Position numbers and translations under genes: made by a program. Below the pieces are notes generated by a model. It saw only the letters and a list, made by a program, of their open reading frames with translations, was not told where the DNA came from and did no database searches. A DNA stretch of 64,000 nt from Streptomyces sp. NBC_01317 (GTDB taxonomy: Bacteria; Actinomycetota; Actinomycetes; Streptomycetales; Streptomycetaceae): the NCBI RefSeq assembly GCF_035961655.1, contig NZ_CP108393.1:372001-436000 (forward strand), in the 5' to 3' direction. How positions within the stretch are numbered: position 1 is the stretch's first letter; the number at the start of each line of letters is the position of its first letter. Below, piece after piece: positions 49,374-57,934 of this stretch.

Positions 49374-50858
49374 TCAGCTTCCCGTTCGGCTCGACCGGCC
49401 CGGGCCCGGCACACCGACCGGGGCTGTGATCGGATCGGTCTCGGGTGACCGCCGGCGGGCGAGGATGAGGCCGGCCACCGTCGTGACCGCCATCGCGGCG
49501 ACGCCGACCAGCGCCGCGGTCGTGTAGGCGTCGTCGTTCGGGAAGAGGCGGCCCGTGGCGGTGCCGGCGGCCAGGACCAGACCGCCGATGGCGCTGCCCA
49601 GGGAGTACCCGACGCTGCGGACGACGTAGTTGAAGCTCATGGCGCTCGACGTCTCGCTCCGGGGGGTGACGGCCAGGATGACCCCGGGCATGGCGGCCGA
49701 GAAGCTGCCGACGCCGAAGCCCAGCACGCCCATGGCCGCGAGCAGTTCGGCCAGGTTGGACCGGGCGGTGGCGAACAGGACGAACCCGGCGCCGACGACG
49801 GCTGCGCTGCCGGCCAGGAGCAGGGGGCCGTCGATCCGTTCGCGGACCCGCGGCGTGAGCTTGGCGGCGACGAACCCCAGCACGGAGAACGGGATGAGGA
49901 CCAGCCCCGCCACGAAGGTGGTCAGTCCGAAGCCGTAGCCGGCGCTGTGCGGCGTCTGCGCGTAGCGGGTGATGAGCGTGAGCAGGAGGTACATGCCGCT
50001 CCCACCGACGAACATGGCGATGTTCGCCCCGGCGACCGCCGGGTGCCGTACCGCCCGGACGTCGACCAGGGGTGTCTTGGTCCGCAGTTCGGAAACGGTC
50101 CAGACGCAGAGCAGGAGTACGGCGGCGGCCGCAAGGGTCACCGCCACGGCGAGGTGTCGGCTCCACAGGCTCCTCTCGCCGGCCAGGAACAGGACGAGGA
50201 GCAGTCCACCCGCCAGGACGAGCGCACCGGCCACGTTCACGTGAGCGGAGCGGCCTTCGGGAGCCGCGGGCACGGAGCGCCACGCGGTCACGAAGGCGAT
50301 GGCCGTGACGAGCAGGCCGAGGCCGTAGGCGGCCCGCAGTCCGCCGAACTCGGCGAGCAGCGCGGCCAGCGGGTAGCCGACGCCGGCTCCGATGACGGAG
50401 ACCACGGAGATCAGGGCGATCGTGGCCGCGCCGCGCTCCTCGGGAAGATGGTCGCGGGCCACGCCCATCATCAGCGCCGTGAGACCGAGTCCGGCGCCTT
50501 GGGCCGCTCTGCCCACGAGCAGCCAGGCGAACGGCAGGGGCAGCACGGTGAGCGCGCTGCCGGCGACGACGATCGCCAGCGTGGCGAGAATCGTGGCCCG
50601 CCGGTGCGGACCGGCGCCGAGCCGGCCGAGGACGGGTGTGGCGACGGCCCCGCTGAGCAGGGCGATGGTCAGCGTCCACTGCGCGCTGTCGAGGGAGACG
50701 TGGAACGTGGTCGCCACGCTGGTGATGAGCGGCGTCCCGAGGCTGGCGACCGCCGCCACGACCAGGGCGATGAACACCAGGGCGGGGACCAGCAGACGTG
50801 CCTCTGAACGTGTCAGGGCAGTGCTCGTGGGCCGGTCATGAGCCTGGGCCGCGCTCAC
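49374..50858 (-). CDS. MFS drug exporter, 14-helix (DHA2-like)
   Basis: 494 residues from GTG 50858, which overlaps the stop of the MarR gene. About 14 membrane segments; family cues are LGTPLITSVATTFHVSLDSAQWTLTIALLSGAVATPVLGRLG (motif A region), VGRAAQGAGLGLTALMMGVARDHLPEERGAATIALISVVSVIGAGVGYPLAALLAEFGGLRAAYGL (motif C-like GxxxGPxxGG variant). Such transporters export drugs or toxins by proton exchange. Co-transcription with a MarR regulator points to an inducible efflux system. Confidence 0.9.
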   Translation of the reverse strand: MSAAQAHDRPTSTALTRSEARLLVPALVFIALVVAAVASLGTPLITSVATTFHVSLDSAQWTLTIALLSGAVATPVLGRLGAGPHRRATILATLAIVVAGSALTVLPLPFAWLLVGRAAQGAGLGLTALMMGVARDHLPEERGAATIALISVVSVIGAGVGYPLAALLAEFGGLRAAYGLGLLVTAIAFVTAWRSVPAAPEGRSAHVNVAGALVLAGGLLLVLFLAGERSLWSRHLAVAVTLAAAAVLLLCVWTVSELRTKTPLVDVRAVRHPAVAGANIAMFVGGSGMYLLLTLITRYAQTPHSAGYGFGLTTFVAGLVLIPFSVLGFVAAKLTPRVRERIDGPLLLAGSAAVVGAGFVLFATARSNLAELLAAMGVLGFGVGSFSAAMPGVILAVTPRSETSSAMSFNYVVRSVGYSLGSAIGGLVLAAGTATGRLFPNDDAYTTAALVGVAAMAVTTVAGLILARRRSPETDPITAPVGVPGPGRSSRTGS

Positions 50859-51313
50859 CGGTGCGGCTCCTCTCGGGCGCGGCTTTCGAGATCCGCCAGA
50901 CGCAGCAGCGCCGGAAGGGCTGCCGCCAAGGCGTCGGCCTCGTCACCGGTGAGTTCGTCGATCAACCGCGCGTACGCGTCGGCGCCCGCCTGGCGTCGCG
51001 TCCGGACGTACGACGCGCCGGCCTCGGTCAGGCACACCAGCGTGACCCGCTTGTCGGACGGATCGCCCTTCCGCTCGACCAGCCCGGATTCCTCCATCAC
51101 CCGGACCAGGACGGTCATCGCGGGCTGGGTGACGCCCTCGGCCACCGCCAGATCGGTGATCCGTCGCGGGCCGGTCCTGTCCAGGGTGGCCAAGGTGGCG
51201 GCGGACGTCAGGCTCATGTCGCGGGGAAGGCGTCTCACGGCCCTGGTGGCCAGACCGTAGAGGGCTGACCCGATGGCATCGGAAGCGCCGTGGGCGGCGT
51301 CTCGGCGACTCAC
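50855..51313 (-). CDS. MarR-family regulator
   Basis: 152 residues from GTG 51313. The winged helix is RITDLAVAEGVTQPAMTVLVRVMEESGLVERKGDPSDKRVTLVCLTEAGASYV, exactly the MarR DPSDKR wing. N-terminal dimer helix ALYGLATRAVRRLPRDMSLTSAATLATLDRTGPR. Its stop overlaps the exporter start, giving translational coupling. MarR proteins repress such exporters until a drug or phenolic ligand binds. An A/T-rich dyad lies upstream of the start. Confidence 0.92.
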   Translation of the reverse strand: MSRRDAAHGASDAIGSALYGLATRAVRRLPRDMSLTSAATLATLDRTGPRRITDLAVAEGVTQPAMTVLVRVMEESGLVERKGDPSDKRVTLVCLTEAGASYVRTRRQAGADAYARLIDELTGDEADALAAALPALLRLADLESRAREEPHR

Positions 51314-51321
51314 GCCTGAAG

Positions 51322-51336
51322 TATAGCAGTTTTATA
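51322..51336 (-). promoter_or_regulatory. A/T-rich dyad upstream of the marR-like operon
   Basis: TATAGCAGTTTTATA (plus strand) forms an imperfect dyad of TATA(A)/TTATA half-sites in one of the few A/T-rich patches of the window (51321-51350), 9 bases before the regulator start. It is a candidate MarR autoregulation site and probably overlaps the promoter. Confidence 0.45.
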
Positions 51337-51506
51337 TTAATTCTTTATGCATCTGCGCTCGGCGACGTGTGACCCGGGCGCGTCTTCCGCCCGGCCGGGG
51401 CCGCGCCGTACGGTGATCGCCGGTGGGACCGTGGAGCCGCATCCGCACACCCGTACAGACGTATGTCCGCACATCCGCACGTCCGACAGAGGAAGAGGCG
51501 CGCCCC

Positions 51507-52523
51507 ATGAGTGACCCGAGGATCCTGACCGTACGCCCGGAGACCGGCGAGTACGCCTGGACGTTCGGCGGCGTCGCGCCCGTCGCGCGCATCACCCCGG
51601 GCACGGTCCTGGACCTGTTCACCGAGGACTGCTTCGCGGGGCGCGTCCGGTCCGTGAACGATCTGGTCTCCCAGGTGTGCGAGTTCCCGTTCCTCAATCC
51701 GCAGACGGGCCCCTTCCACGTCGAGGGCGCGGAGCCGGGCGACACGCTGGCGGTGCACTTCGTGTCGATCCGGCCCGCGCGGGACTGGGCGGCCTCCTCC
51801 ACCGTGCCGCTCTTCGGCGCACTGACCTCCACCACCACGACGGCGACCCTCCAGCCGCCGCTGCCGGAGGTCGTGTGGATGTGGCAGCTCGACCGGGAGC
51901 GCGGCACCTGTCTGTTCAGCGCGCGCGACAGCGACATCCGGATCGAGCTGCCGATGGACCCGATGCACGGCACGGTCGGGGTGGCGCCGGCCAACCTGGA
52001 GGTACGGTCCGCGCTGGTCCCCGACGCGCACGGCGGCAACATGGACACACCCGAGATGCGCGCCGGTGTCACCTGCTACCTCGGGGTGAACGTGGAGGGC
52101 GCGCTGCTGAGCCTCGGCGACGGGCACGCCCGGCAGGGGGAGGGCGAGACGTGCGGGGTGGCCGTCGAGTGCGCCATGAACACCGTGGTGATCGTGGAGC
52201 TGCTCAAGGGCGTGTCGACGCCCTGGCCGCGCATCGAGTCCGACACCCACATCATCTCGACGGGTTCGGCGCGCCCGCTGGAGGACGCGTTCCGCATCTC
52301 CCAGCTGGATCTGGTGCGTTGGCTGGCCCGCGACTACGGTCTCTCCGAGCTCGACGCGTACCAGTTGGTCACACAGGCCGGTGAGGCGCCGCTGGCCAAC
52401 GTGTGCGACACGAACTACACGTGCGTGGCGAAGATCCGCAAGGAGTGGCTGCCCGCGGGTGAGCCGCACCGTGGCCTGCACCGCCACCTGCGCGAGACGG
52501 CGGCGATCCTGCCCACCGCGTGA
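51507..52523 (+). CDS. Acetamidase/formamidase
   Basis: 338 residues from ATG 51507. The FmdA/AmdA pattern is clear: RITPGTVLDLFTEDCFAGRVRSVNDLVSQVCEFPFLNPQTGPFHVEGAEPGDTLAVHFVSI, HGTVGVAPANLEVRSALVPDAHGGNMD, AGVTCYLGVNVEGALLSLGDGHARQGEGETCGVAVECAMNTVV and the ending LANVCDTNYTCVAKIRKEWLP. It releases ammonia from small amides. The aldehyde dehydrogenase gene follows 145 bases later on the same strand. Confidence 0.92.
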   Translation: MSDPRILTVRPETGEYAWTFGGVAPVARITPGTVLDLFTEDCFAGRVRSVNDLVSQVCEFPFLNPQTGPFHVEGAEPGDTLAVHFVSIRPARDWAASSTVPLFGALTSTTTTATLQPPLPEVVWMWQLDRERGTCLFSARDSDIRIELPMDPMHGTVGVAPANLEVRSALVPDAHGGNMDTPEMRAGVTCYLGVNVEGALLSLGDGHARQGEGETCGVAVECAMNTVVIVELLKGVSTPWPRIESDTHIISTGSARPLEDAFRISQLDLVRWLARDYGLSELDAYQLVTQAGEAPLANVCDTNYTCVAKIRKEWLPAGEPHRGLHRHLRETAAILPTA

Positions 52524-52668
52524 CGGCGTCAACGCCGCCTTTCGGGCGATTCCTGACGGTTCCTCCGGTCCCCGGTCGCCCTCTCCGGGCTGCGGTCACG
52601 CCCGGATCTCCTTACTGTCGGTCCTTGGGGCGCCACCCAGCGTGCCACCCGAAACCGGAGGAGTCACC

Positions 52669-54138
52669 ATGCCGGAGCTGTTCATCGGCGGCAGGTGGAC
52701 CGCCGCCCTCGACGGGCGGACACGCGAGATCCGCTGTCCCGCGGACGGTTCCCTGGTCGCGACCGTCGACGAGGGCGGTCCTGAGGACGCCGCCGCGGCG
52801 ATCGCCGCGGCCCGGGAGGCGTACGACCGCGGGCCCTGGCCCGGCACCCCCGCCGCCGAGCGGGGGCGGCTGCTGCTGCGGGTCGCCGATCTGCTGGAGC
52901 GCGACAAGCACGTACTCGCCCGCGCCGAGTCCCTGGACACCGGGAAGCGGCTCGTGGAGAGCGAGTTCGACCTGGACGACGTGGCGAACTGCTTCCGCTA
53001 CTTCGGCAACCTCGTGGCGGCCGGCGGCCGGGACCGGATCGTGGACACCGGCAACCCGGAGGTGGACAGCCGGGTGGTGCACGAGCCGGTCGGGGTGTGC
53101 GCGCTGATCACCCCGTGGAACTATCCGCTGCTCCAGACCGCCTGGAAGGTCGCCCCCGCCCTCGGCGCGGGCAACACCTTCGTTCTCAAGCCCAGCGAGC
53201 TGACCCCACACACCGCGATCCTGCTGATGCGGCTGCTGGCCGAGGCGGGACTGCCCGGCGGCACGGCCAATCTCCTGCTCGGCGCGGGAGCCACCGCCGG
53301 GGCGCCGCTGAGCGAGGACCCGCGTGTGGACCTGGTGTCGTTCACCGGTGGTCTGGTCACCGGACGGCGCGTCATGGCCGCCGCCGCCCCGACGGTGAAG
53401 AAGCTCGCCCTGGAGCTGGGCGGCAAGAACCCCAACATCGTCTTCGCCGACGCGGACTACGACACGGCGGTGGACTACGCGCTGACGGCGGTGTTCCTCC
53501 ACTCGGGGCAGGTGTGCTCGGCCGGGGCGCGGCTGCTGGTCCAGGAGGAGCTGCACGACAGCTTCGTGGAGGACGTGGTGGCCAGGGCGCGCGCGATCCC
53601 GCTGGGCGGCCCCTTCGACGACCACGCCCGTACGGGCCCGCTGATCTCCGCCGCGCACCGGGAGAAGGTCGAGGCGTACGTGGCGGCCGGCATCGCCGAG
53701 GGCGCGGTGCTGCGCTGCGGCGGCGAGCGGCCCGACGACCCGGAGCTGAGCGCGGGCTTCTACTACCTGCCGACCGTGCTGGACGAGTGCACGCCCGGCA
53801 TGTCGGTGGTACGGGACGAGTCGTTCGGTCCCGTGCTGACGGTGGAGCGGTTCCGCGACGAGCAGGAGGCGCTGGCTCTCGCCAACGACACCGTGTACGG
53901 ACTGGCCGGGGCGGTGTGGTCGCAGGACGTCGGCCGCGCCCACCGGGTGGCGTCGCGGCTGCGCGCCGGAACCGTATGGATCAACGACTTCCGGCCGTAC
54001 GTGCCGCAGGCGGAGTGGGGCGGGATGAAACAGTCCGGCTTCGGGCGGGAGTTGGGTCCTTCGGGGCTGGCGGAGTACCAGCAGGTGAAGCACGTCTGGC
54101 GCAACCTCGACCCCCGGCCGCTCGGTTGGTTCGAGTGA
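52669..54138 (+). CDS. Aldehyde dehydrogenase (betaine/aminobutyraldehyde type)
   Basis: 489 residues from ATG 52669 with GGAGGAG upstream. NAD-dependent dehydrogenase with ITPWNYPLLQTAWKVAPALGAGNTFVLKPSELTP, LVSFTGGLVTGRRVM, catalytic Glu in KLALELGGKNPNIVF and catalytic Cys in FLHSGQVCSAGARLLVQEE; the ending EYQQVKHVWRNLDPRPLGWF is usual for this class. It oxidises an amino- or betaine-aldehyde to the acid. Together with the amidase it suggests use of small amides or amines. Confidence 0.92.
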   Translation: MPELFIGGRWTAALDGRTREIRCPADGSLVATVDEGGPEDAAAAIAAAREAYDRGPWPGTPAAERGRLLLRVADLLERDKHVLARAESLDTGKRLVESEFDLDDVANCFRYFGNLVAAGGRDRIVDTGNPEVDSRVVHEPVGVCALITPWNYPLLQTAWKVAPALGAGNTFVLKPSELTPHTAILLMRLLAEAGLPGGTANLLLGAGATAGAPLSEDPRVDLVSFTGGLVTGRRVMAAAAPTVKKLALELGGKNPNIVFADADYDTAVDYALTAVFLHSGQVCSAGARLLVQEELHDSFVEDVVARARAIPLGGPFDDHARTGPLISAAHREKVEAYVAAGIAEGAVLRCGGERPDDPELSAGFYYLPTVLDECTPGMSVVRDESFGPVLTVERFRDEQEALALANDTVYGLAGAVWSQDVGRAHRVASRLRAGTVWINDFRPYVPQAEWGGMKQSGFGRELGPSGLAEYQQVKHVWRNLDPRPLGWFE

Positions 54139-54182
54139 CCACCGGGCAGCGCGGGAAGAAGCCGGGCCCGGCGGCGCGCGCC

Positions 54183-54212
54183 GGCCGGGGCGGATGCGGG
54201 TGTGCCCCGGCC
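54183..54212. terminator. Hairpin between aldehyde dehydrogenase and a small membrane gene
   Basis: GGCCGGGGC (54183-54191) pairs perfectly with GCCCCGGCC (54204-54212) around a 12-base loop, 45 bases after the dehydrogenase stop and 22 bases before the convergent stop. It fits a shared terminator. Confidence 0.65.
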
Positions 54213-54233
54213 GCGGGCCGCGCCGTGCCCCGG

Positions 54234-54428
54234 TCAGGGCCTCAGGTCGCCCACCACGTTCGCCGTGGCGGAGATCCCCTCCGTGATGCTCGGCGCCATG
54301 CTCGTGCCCGCCAGGAAGAATCCGAGCAGGACACAGGTCACGGCGTGTGACATCTTCAGTCCGCCGGTGCGGACAAAGATCACCGCGAGGACCACCAGCA
54401 GCAGCACCAGTGAGATCGAAATAGCCAT
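54234..54428 (-). CDS. Small membrane protein
   Basis: 64 residues from ATG 54428, with GGAGGAGG upstream. The N-terminus is one long membrane segment (ISISLVLLLVVLAVIFVRTGG), followed by a second weaker hydrophobic stretch (VTCVLLGFFLAGTSMAPSI) and a short polar tail. Similar proteins in Streptomyces are of unknown function and often developmentally expressed. Confidence 0.7.
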   Translation of the reverse strand: MAISISLVLLLVVLAVIFVRTGGLKMSHAVTCVLLGFFLAGTSMAPSITEGISATANVVGDLRP

Positions 54429-54548
54429 GGCCAACCTCCTCCGCCGCAGCGCGATTGCGGCATTCGGCCGCCAGTGTGGCGGAGGAGACGGTCCTGACGG
54501 CCGACCGGCGTGCCCGCCGAACGGGTGATTGACCTGGGGTGACCGTGA

Positions 54549-55433
54549 TTACCTGCGGTGGTTCCTGAGGAACTGTTCGAGGCCCGCCAGGTCGTCCGTG
54601 TTGAGGTGGTCGACGCCGGCGGACAGCAGTTCGGTCCATACGGCGTCCCGGGCGGGCCCCGGCAGGTCGGGCGTGCTCCAGAAGCGGACCCGCTGACCGC
54701 GCCGGTGCGCGGTGTCCACGAGGGTGCGGAGCGTGGCGCGTTCGGCGGTGGGGATCGGGCCCACACCGGTCCAGCTGAACGTCTGGGTCCAGTTGGCGCT
54801 GATGAGCGGGACGAAGTCGGCGCCGGCGGCCGTCCCGAGGTCGTCCAGGCGGCCGTCGTAGAAGGCGTGGCGCACGCGCTGCGCCTCCATCGGTACCCGT
54901 GCGGCCCGGTCGCCGGAGATGACGGGGGTGACCGCTCCGGGCCGCACCACGCCGTACGCGTAGGTGGTCAACAGCGAGCGGTACTCGGTGAGTTGACGGT
55001 GCAGTTCGGCATAGGCGGCGGCGCCGTCGTTCTTGATGTCGACGAGGAGTTGTACGGGCCGGTGGTGCCCCCGGTACACGGAGCCGTGGTGGGCCCGGAC
55101 GCGTGAGCGCAGCGGGTCGAGGTAGAGCGAGCGCAGCGTACGGGCCGGGTCGAGGTCCGTGGCCTCGTGGGCGACGAGCAGGTCGCCGTCGACGAGGAAG
55201 ATGTCGGCCTCGACGCTGGTGAAGCCGTGGTCCAGCGCGTCGTGGAGGGGGCGCGGGTGGAGGTAGTCGTTGTGGGCGTGGGCGTGGGTCAACGGCCGTG
55301 GCCCGGGGCCGGTCCGGGGGGTGTCCTCCGCCGTGGCGGCGGGTGCGGCGTGGGCGTACGCGGGGGCCGCGACCACCGCCGTGAGTGCGGCGGCGAACGT
55401 GCTGACGGCTCTGCGGCGCGTGGTGAGGGGCAT
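54549..55433 (-). CDS. Exported GDPD/PI-PLC-like phosphodiesterase
   Basis: 294 residues from ATG 55433 (MPLTTRRRAVSTF); the longer frame to 55502 lacks a signal-like start. Twin-arginine/Sec-type signal (TTRRRAVSTFAAALTAVVAAPAYA), then THAHAHNDYLHPRPLHDALDHGFTSVEADIFLVDGDLLVAHEAT with the paired His and Glu-x-Asp metal residues of glycerophosphodiester phosphodiesterases, and VQLLVDIKNDG, PVPLISANW-like VPLISANW, VRFWSTPD and DHLNTDDLAGL. This is the secreted PLC-like/GDPD TIM barrel. It would hydrolyse glycerophosphodiesters outside the cell. Confidence 0.88.
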   Translation of the reverse strand: MPLTTRRRAVSTFAAALTAVVAAPAYAHAAPAATAEDTPRTGPGPRPLTHAHAHNDYLHPRPLHDALDHGFTSVEADIFLVDGDLLVAHEATDLDPARTLRSLYLDPLRSRVRAHHGSVYRGHHRPVQLLVDIKNDGAAAYAELHRQLTEYRSLLTTYAYGVVRPGAVTPVISGDRAARVPMEAQRVRHAFYDGRLDDLGTAAGADFVPLISANWTQTFSWTGVGPIPTAERATLRTLVDTAHRRGQRVRFWSTPDLPGPARDAVWTELLSAGVDHLNTDDLAGLEQFLRNHRR

Positions 55434-55619
55434 GGGGGCTCCATGGGGACGCGGTGGGGCGGTCCCGGTGAGTATCGGCTCCGGCGGCGGGGCGGAAAAC
55501 ACGGAGCGTGAAGTGTTCGGCCGCTCGACAACTGCCCGTTGGGTGGGGGGCGGTGGAGGGACGCGCGCCGCCGGAGCGCGGGGGCCGGAGGTGCCGTTCC
55601 CGCGCTCCGGGCCGGCGGG

Positions 55620-56753
55620 TCAGCGAGGTGCCGGGAGGTTCGTCAGCCGCGCCAGGGTCTGCTTGTGGTGGCCCGGGGTGCCCAGGGCGATCTCGTCGGC
55701 CTTCGCCCGCTTGAGGTAGAGGTGGGCGGGGTGCTCCCACGTCATGCCCGTACCGCCGTGCAACTGCACACACTCCTCGGCCGCGTGGACCGCGACCCGC
55801 CCGGCGTACGCCTGTGCGACCGCCACGGCGAGCGGTGCGTCGGGGCTGCCGGTGGCGAGGGCGTCGGCCGCGTTGCGGGCGGCGGCGCGGGCCGAGACGA
55901 CCTGGAGCCACAGCTGCGCCATCCGGTGCTTGAGCGCCTGGAACGAGCCGATGGGGCGGTTGAACTGGTGGCGCTCCCTGGTGTGCCTGACGGTTTCCTC
56001 CAGGCACCACTCGGCGACCCCGAGCTGTTCGGACGCGAGCAGTCCGGCCCCGGCCAGCAGCCCCCGGCGCACCGCGGCCCCGGCGGTCGCCGGGCCGGCG
56101 ATCCGGGTCCCCGCCCCGGGGTCCACGGTGACGGTGGCGAGCGGGCGGGTCAGGTCGAGGGGCGTGAGGGGTTCGACCGCGACGCCCGGCTCCTCCGTAC
56201 CGACCGCGTACAGGCCGTCGTCCCGCAGGACGAGCAGGATGTCGGCGCGTGCGGCCTCCGCGACACCGGCGACCGGTCCGGTACCGGTGGGGAGGGACTC
56301 GTCCGGCGCGGTGGCGAGGGGTACGGCGAGCACGGCGACCCGGCCGCCGGTGGCGAGGGACTCCAGCAGGTCGGCCACCGCCGCGCTGTCCGTGTCACAG
56401 GCGAGCAGGGTCTCCGTGGCCGCCACCGCACCGGTCAGGAAGGGCGCGGGGGTGACGTACCGGCCCAGCTCCTCCAGGACGACGGCGGCCTCCCGGTGGC
56501 TCGCCCCCTGCCCGCCGAGCTTCTCGGGGATCAGCAGGCCCGCGGCCCCGATCCCGCCGGCGAGCGCCGTCCACAGCCCGCTGTCGTACGGGTCGCCCGC
56601 CTCGGCGCGGACGAGCGCCGCCGGTACGTCGGCACGGTCCGTGAGCAGGGACCGTACGGCGGCGCGCAGATCGTCCTCGGCCTCCGAGTAGAGCAGGTCG
56701 GGTGCGGTGCCGGGCGTCTCGGTCGGCGAGACGGTCGAAGTCGTCGAATTCAT
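55620..56753 (-). CDS. Acyl-CoA dehydrogenase
   Basis: 377 residues from ATG 56753, whose start overlaps the stop of the upstream dehydrogenase gene. Features: AAGLLIPEKLGGQGASHREAAVVLEELGRYVTPAPFL, VAEWCLEETVRHTRERHQFNRPIGSFQALKHRMAQLWLQVVSARAA and VAQAYAGRVAVHAAEECVQLHGGTGMTWEHPAHLYLKRAK. The active-site Glu position of classical dehydrogenases is in the LHGGTGMTWEHP region. Two tandem paralogues of different subtype usually form a heteromeric enzyme, as for steroid side-chain FadE pairs. Confidence 0.9.
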   Translation of the reverse strand: MNSTTSTVSPTETPGTAPDLLYSEAEDDLRAAVRSLLTDRADVPAALVRAEAGDPYDSGLWTALAGGIGAAGLLIPEKLGGQGASHREAAVVLEELGRYVTPAPFLTGAVAATETLLACDTDSAAVADLLESLATGGRVAVLAVPLATAPDESLPTGTGPVAGVAEAARADILLVLRDDGLYAVGTEEPGVAVEPLTPLDLTRPLATVTVDPGAGTRIAGPATAGAAVRRGLLAGAGLLASEQLGVAEWCLEETVRHTRERHQFNRPIGSFQALKHRMAQLWLQVVSARAAARNAADALATGSPDAPLAVAVAQAYAGRVAVHAAEECVQLHGGTGMTWEHPAHLYLKRAKADEIALGTPGHHKQTLARLTNLPAPR

Positions 56754-57934
56754 CGGGAGAGGTCCTTCCAGGCGACGTCCTTGTCGTTCCGCGGCTCGAC
56801 GGGCAGGCCGAGGACACGCTCGGCGACGATGTTGAGCAGTACCTCGCTCGTGCCGCCCTCGATGGAGTTGCCCTTCGAACGCAGGTAGCGGAATCCGGCG
56901 TCGCGTCCGGTGAAGTCGACCAGCTCGGGCCTGCGCAGGGTCCAGTCGGAGTACAACAGGCCCTCGTCGCCGAGGAGTTCGACCTCCAGGCCGCTGATCT
57001 CCTGGTTGAGCCGGGCGAAGGCGAGCTTCATGCCGGCGCCCTCGGGTCCCGGTTCGCCCGCGACGAGTCGCTGGCGCAGCCGCTCGCCGGTCAGCCGGGC
57101 GACCTCGGCCTCCACCCAGAGGGTCAGGAGGCGCTGGTGCAGGTCGTGGGTGCGCAGTTCCGGCCGCTCGCGCCACGTCCGGGCGGCCGGGCCGATCATG
57201 CCGCCCTCGCGGGGCAGCCGGGCGCCGCCGATGGAGACCCGCTCGTTCATCAGGGTCGTCCTGGCGACCTTCCAGCCCTCGCCGATCGCGCCGAGGCGGT
57301 GCGCGTCGGGGATCCGTACGCCCGTGAGGAAGACCTCGTTGAACTCGGCCTCGCCGGTGATCTGGCGCAGCGGCCGTACCTCGACACCGGGATCGGTCAT
57401 GTCGCAGAGGAAGTAGGTGATGCCCAGGTGCTTGGGCAGGTCAGGATCGGTGCGGGCGATGAGGATGGCCCAGCGGGCGAGGTGGGCGCTGGAGGTCCAC
57501 ACCTTCTGGCCGTCGACGATCCAGTCGCCGTCGTCCGCGCGGACCGCACGGGTGGCGAGCGCCGCGAGGTCCGAGCCCGCGCCCGGTTCGCTGAACAGCT
57601 GGCACCACACCTCCTCGCCGACCCACAGGGGCCGCAGGAAGCGCCGCTTCTGCTCGTCGGTGCCGTACCGCAGGATCGTCGGCGCGGCCATGCCGAGGCC
57701 GATGCCGATGCGCCTGGGGTCGTTGCCGGGTGCTCCTGCGGCGGCCAGCTCGGCGTCCACGACGGCCTGGAGGGAGCGGGGCGCGCCGACGCCGCCGAGT
57801 CCGGCCGGATAGTGCACCCAGGCGAGTCCCGCGTCGAAGCGGGCCCTGAGGAAGTCGGTCCTGTCCGTGGTGGCCGGGGGATGCGCGGCGAGCAACTCGC
57901 GGGTACGGGAGAGGAGTCCGGCGGCGTCGGTCAT
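56750..57934 (-). CDS. Acyl-CoA dehydrogenase
   Basis: 394 residues from ATG 57934; the ATG overlaps the TGA of the preceding oxidoreductase gene. Motifs: WVHYPAGLGGVGAPRSLQAVVDAELAAAGAP, MAAPTILRYGTDEQKRRFLRPLWVGEEVWCQLFSEPGAGSDLAALATRAVRADDGDWIVDGQKVWTS (FAD/substrate block), MNERVSIGG and IEGGTSEVLLNIVAERVLGLPVEPR. The E-G-G-T-S-E ending is the standard acyl-CoA dehydrogenase one. Second gene of the coupled trio. Confidence 0.92.
   Translation of the reverse strand: MTDAAGLLSRTRELLAAHPPATTDRTDFLRARFDAGLAWVHYPAGLGGVGAPRSLQAVVDAELAAAGAPGNDPRRIGIGLGMAAPTILRYGTDEQKRRFLRPLWVGEEVWCQLFSEPGAGSDLAALATRAVRADDGDWIVDGQKVWTSSAHLARWAILIARTDPDLPKHLGITYFLCDMTDPGVEVRPLRQITGEAEFNEVFLTGVRIPDAHRLGAIGEGWKVARTTLMNERVSIGGARLPREGGMIGPAARTWRERPELRTHDLHQRLLTLWVEAEVARLTGERLRQRLVAGEPGPEGAGMKLAFARLNQEISGLEVELLGDEGLLYSDWTLRRPELVDFTGRDAGFRYLRSKGNSIEGGTSEVLLNIVAERVLGLPVEPRNDKDVAWKDLSR

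Noticed and set aside
52612..56010. 1132-residue minus-strand open frame
   Set aside because: Runs antisense to the aldehyde dehydrogenase and across two other genes; no family features.
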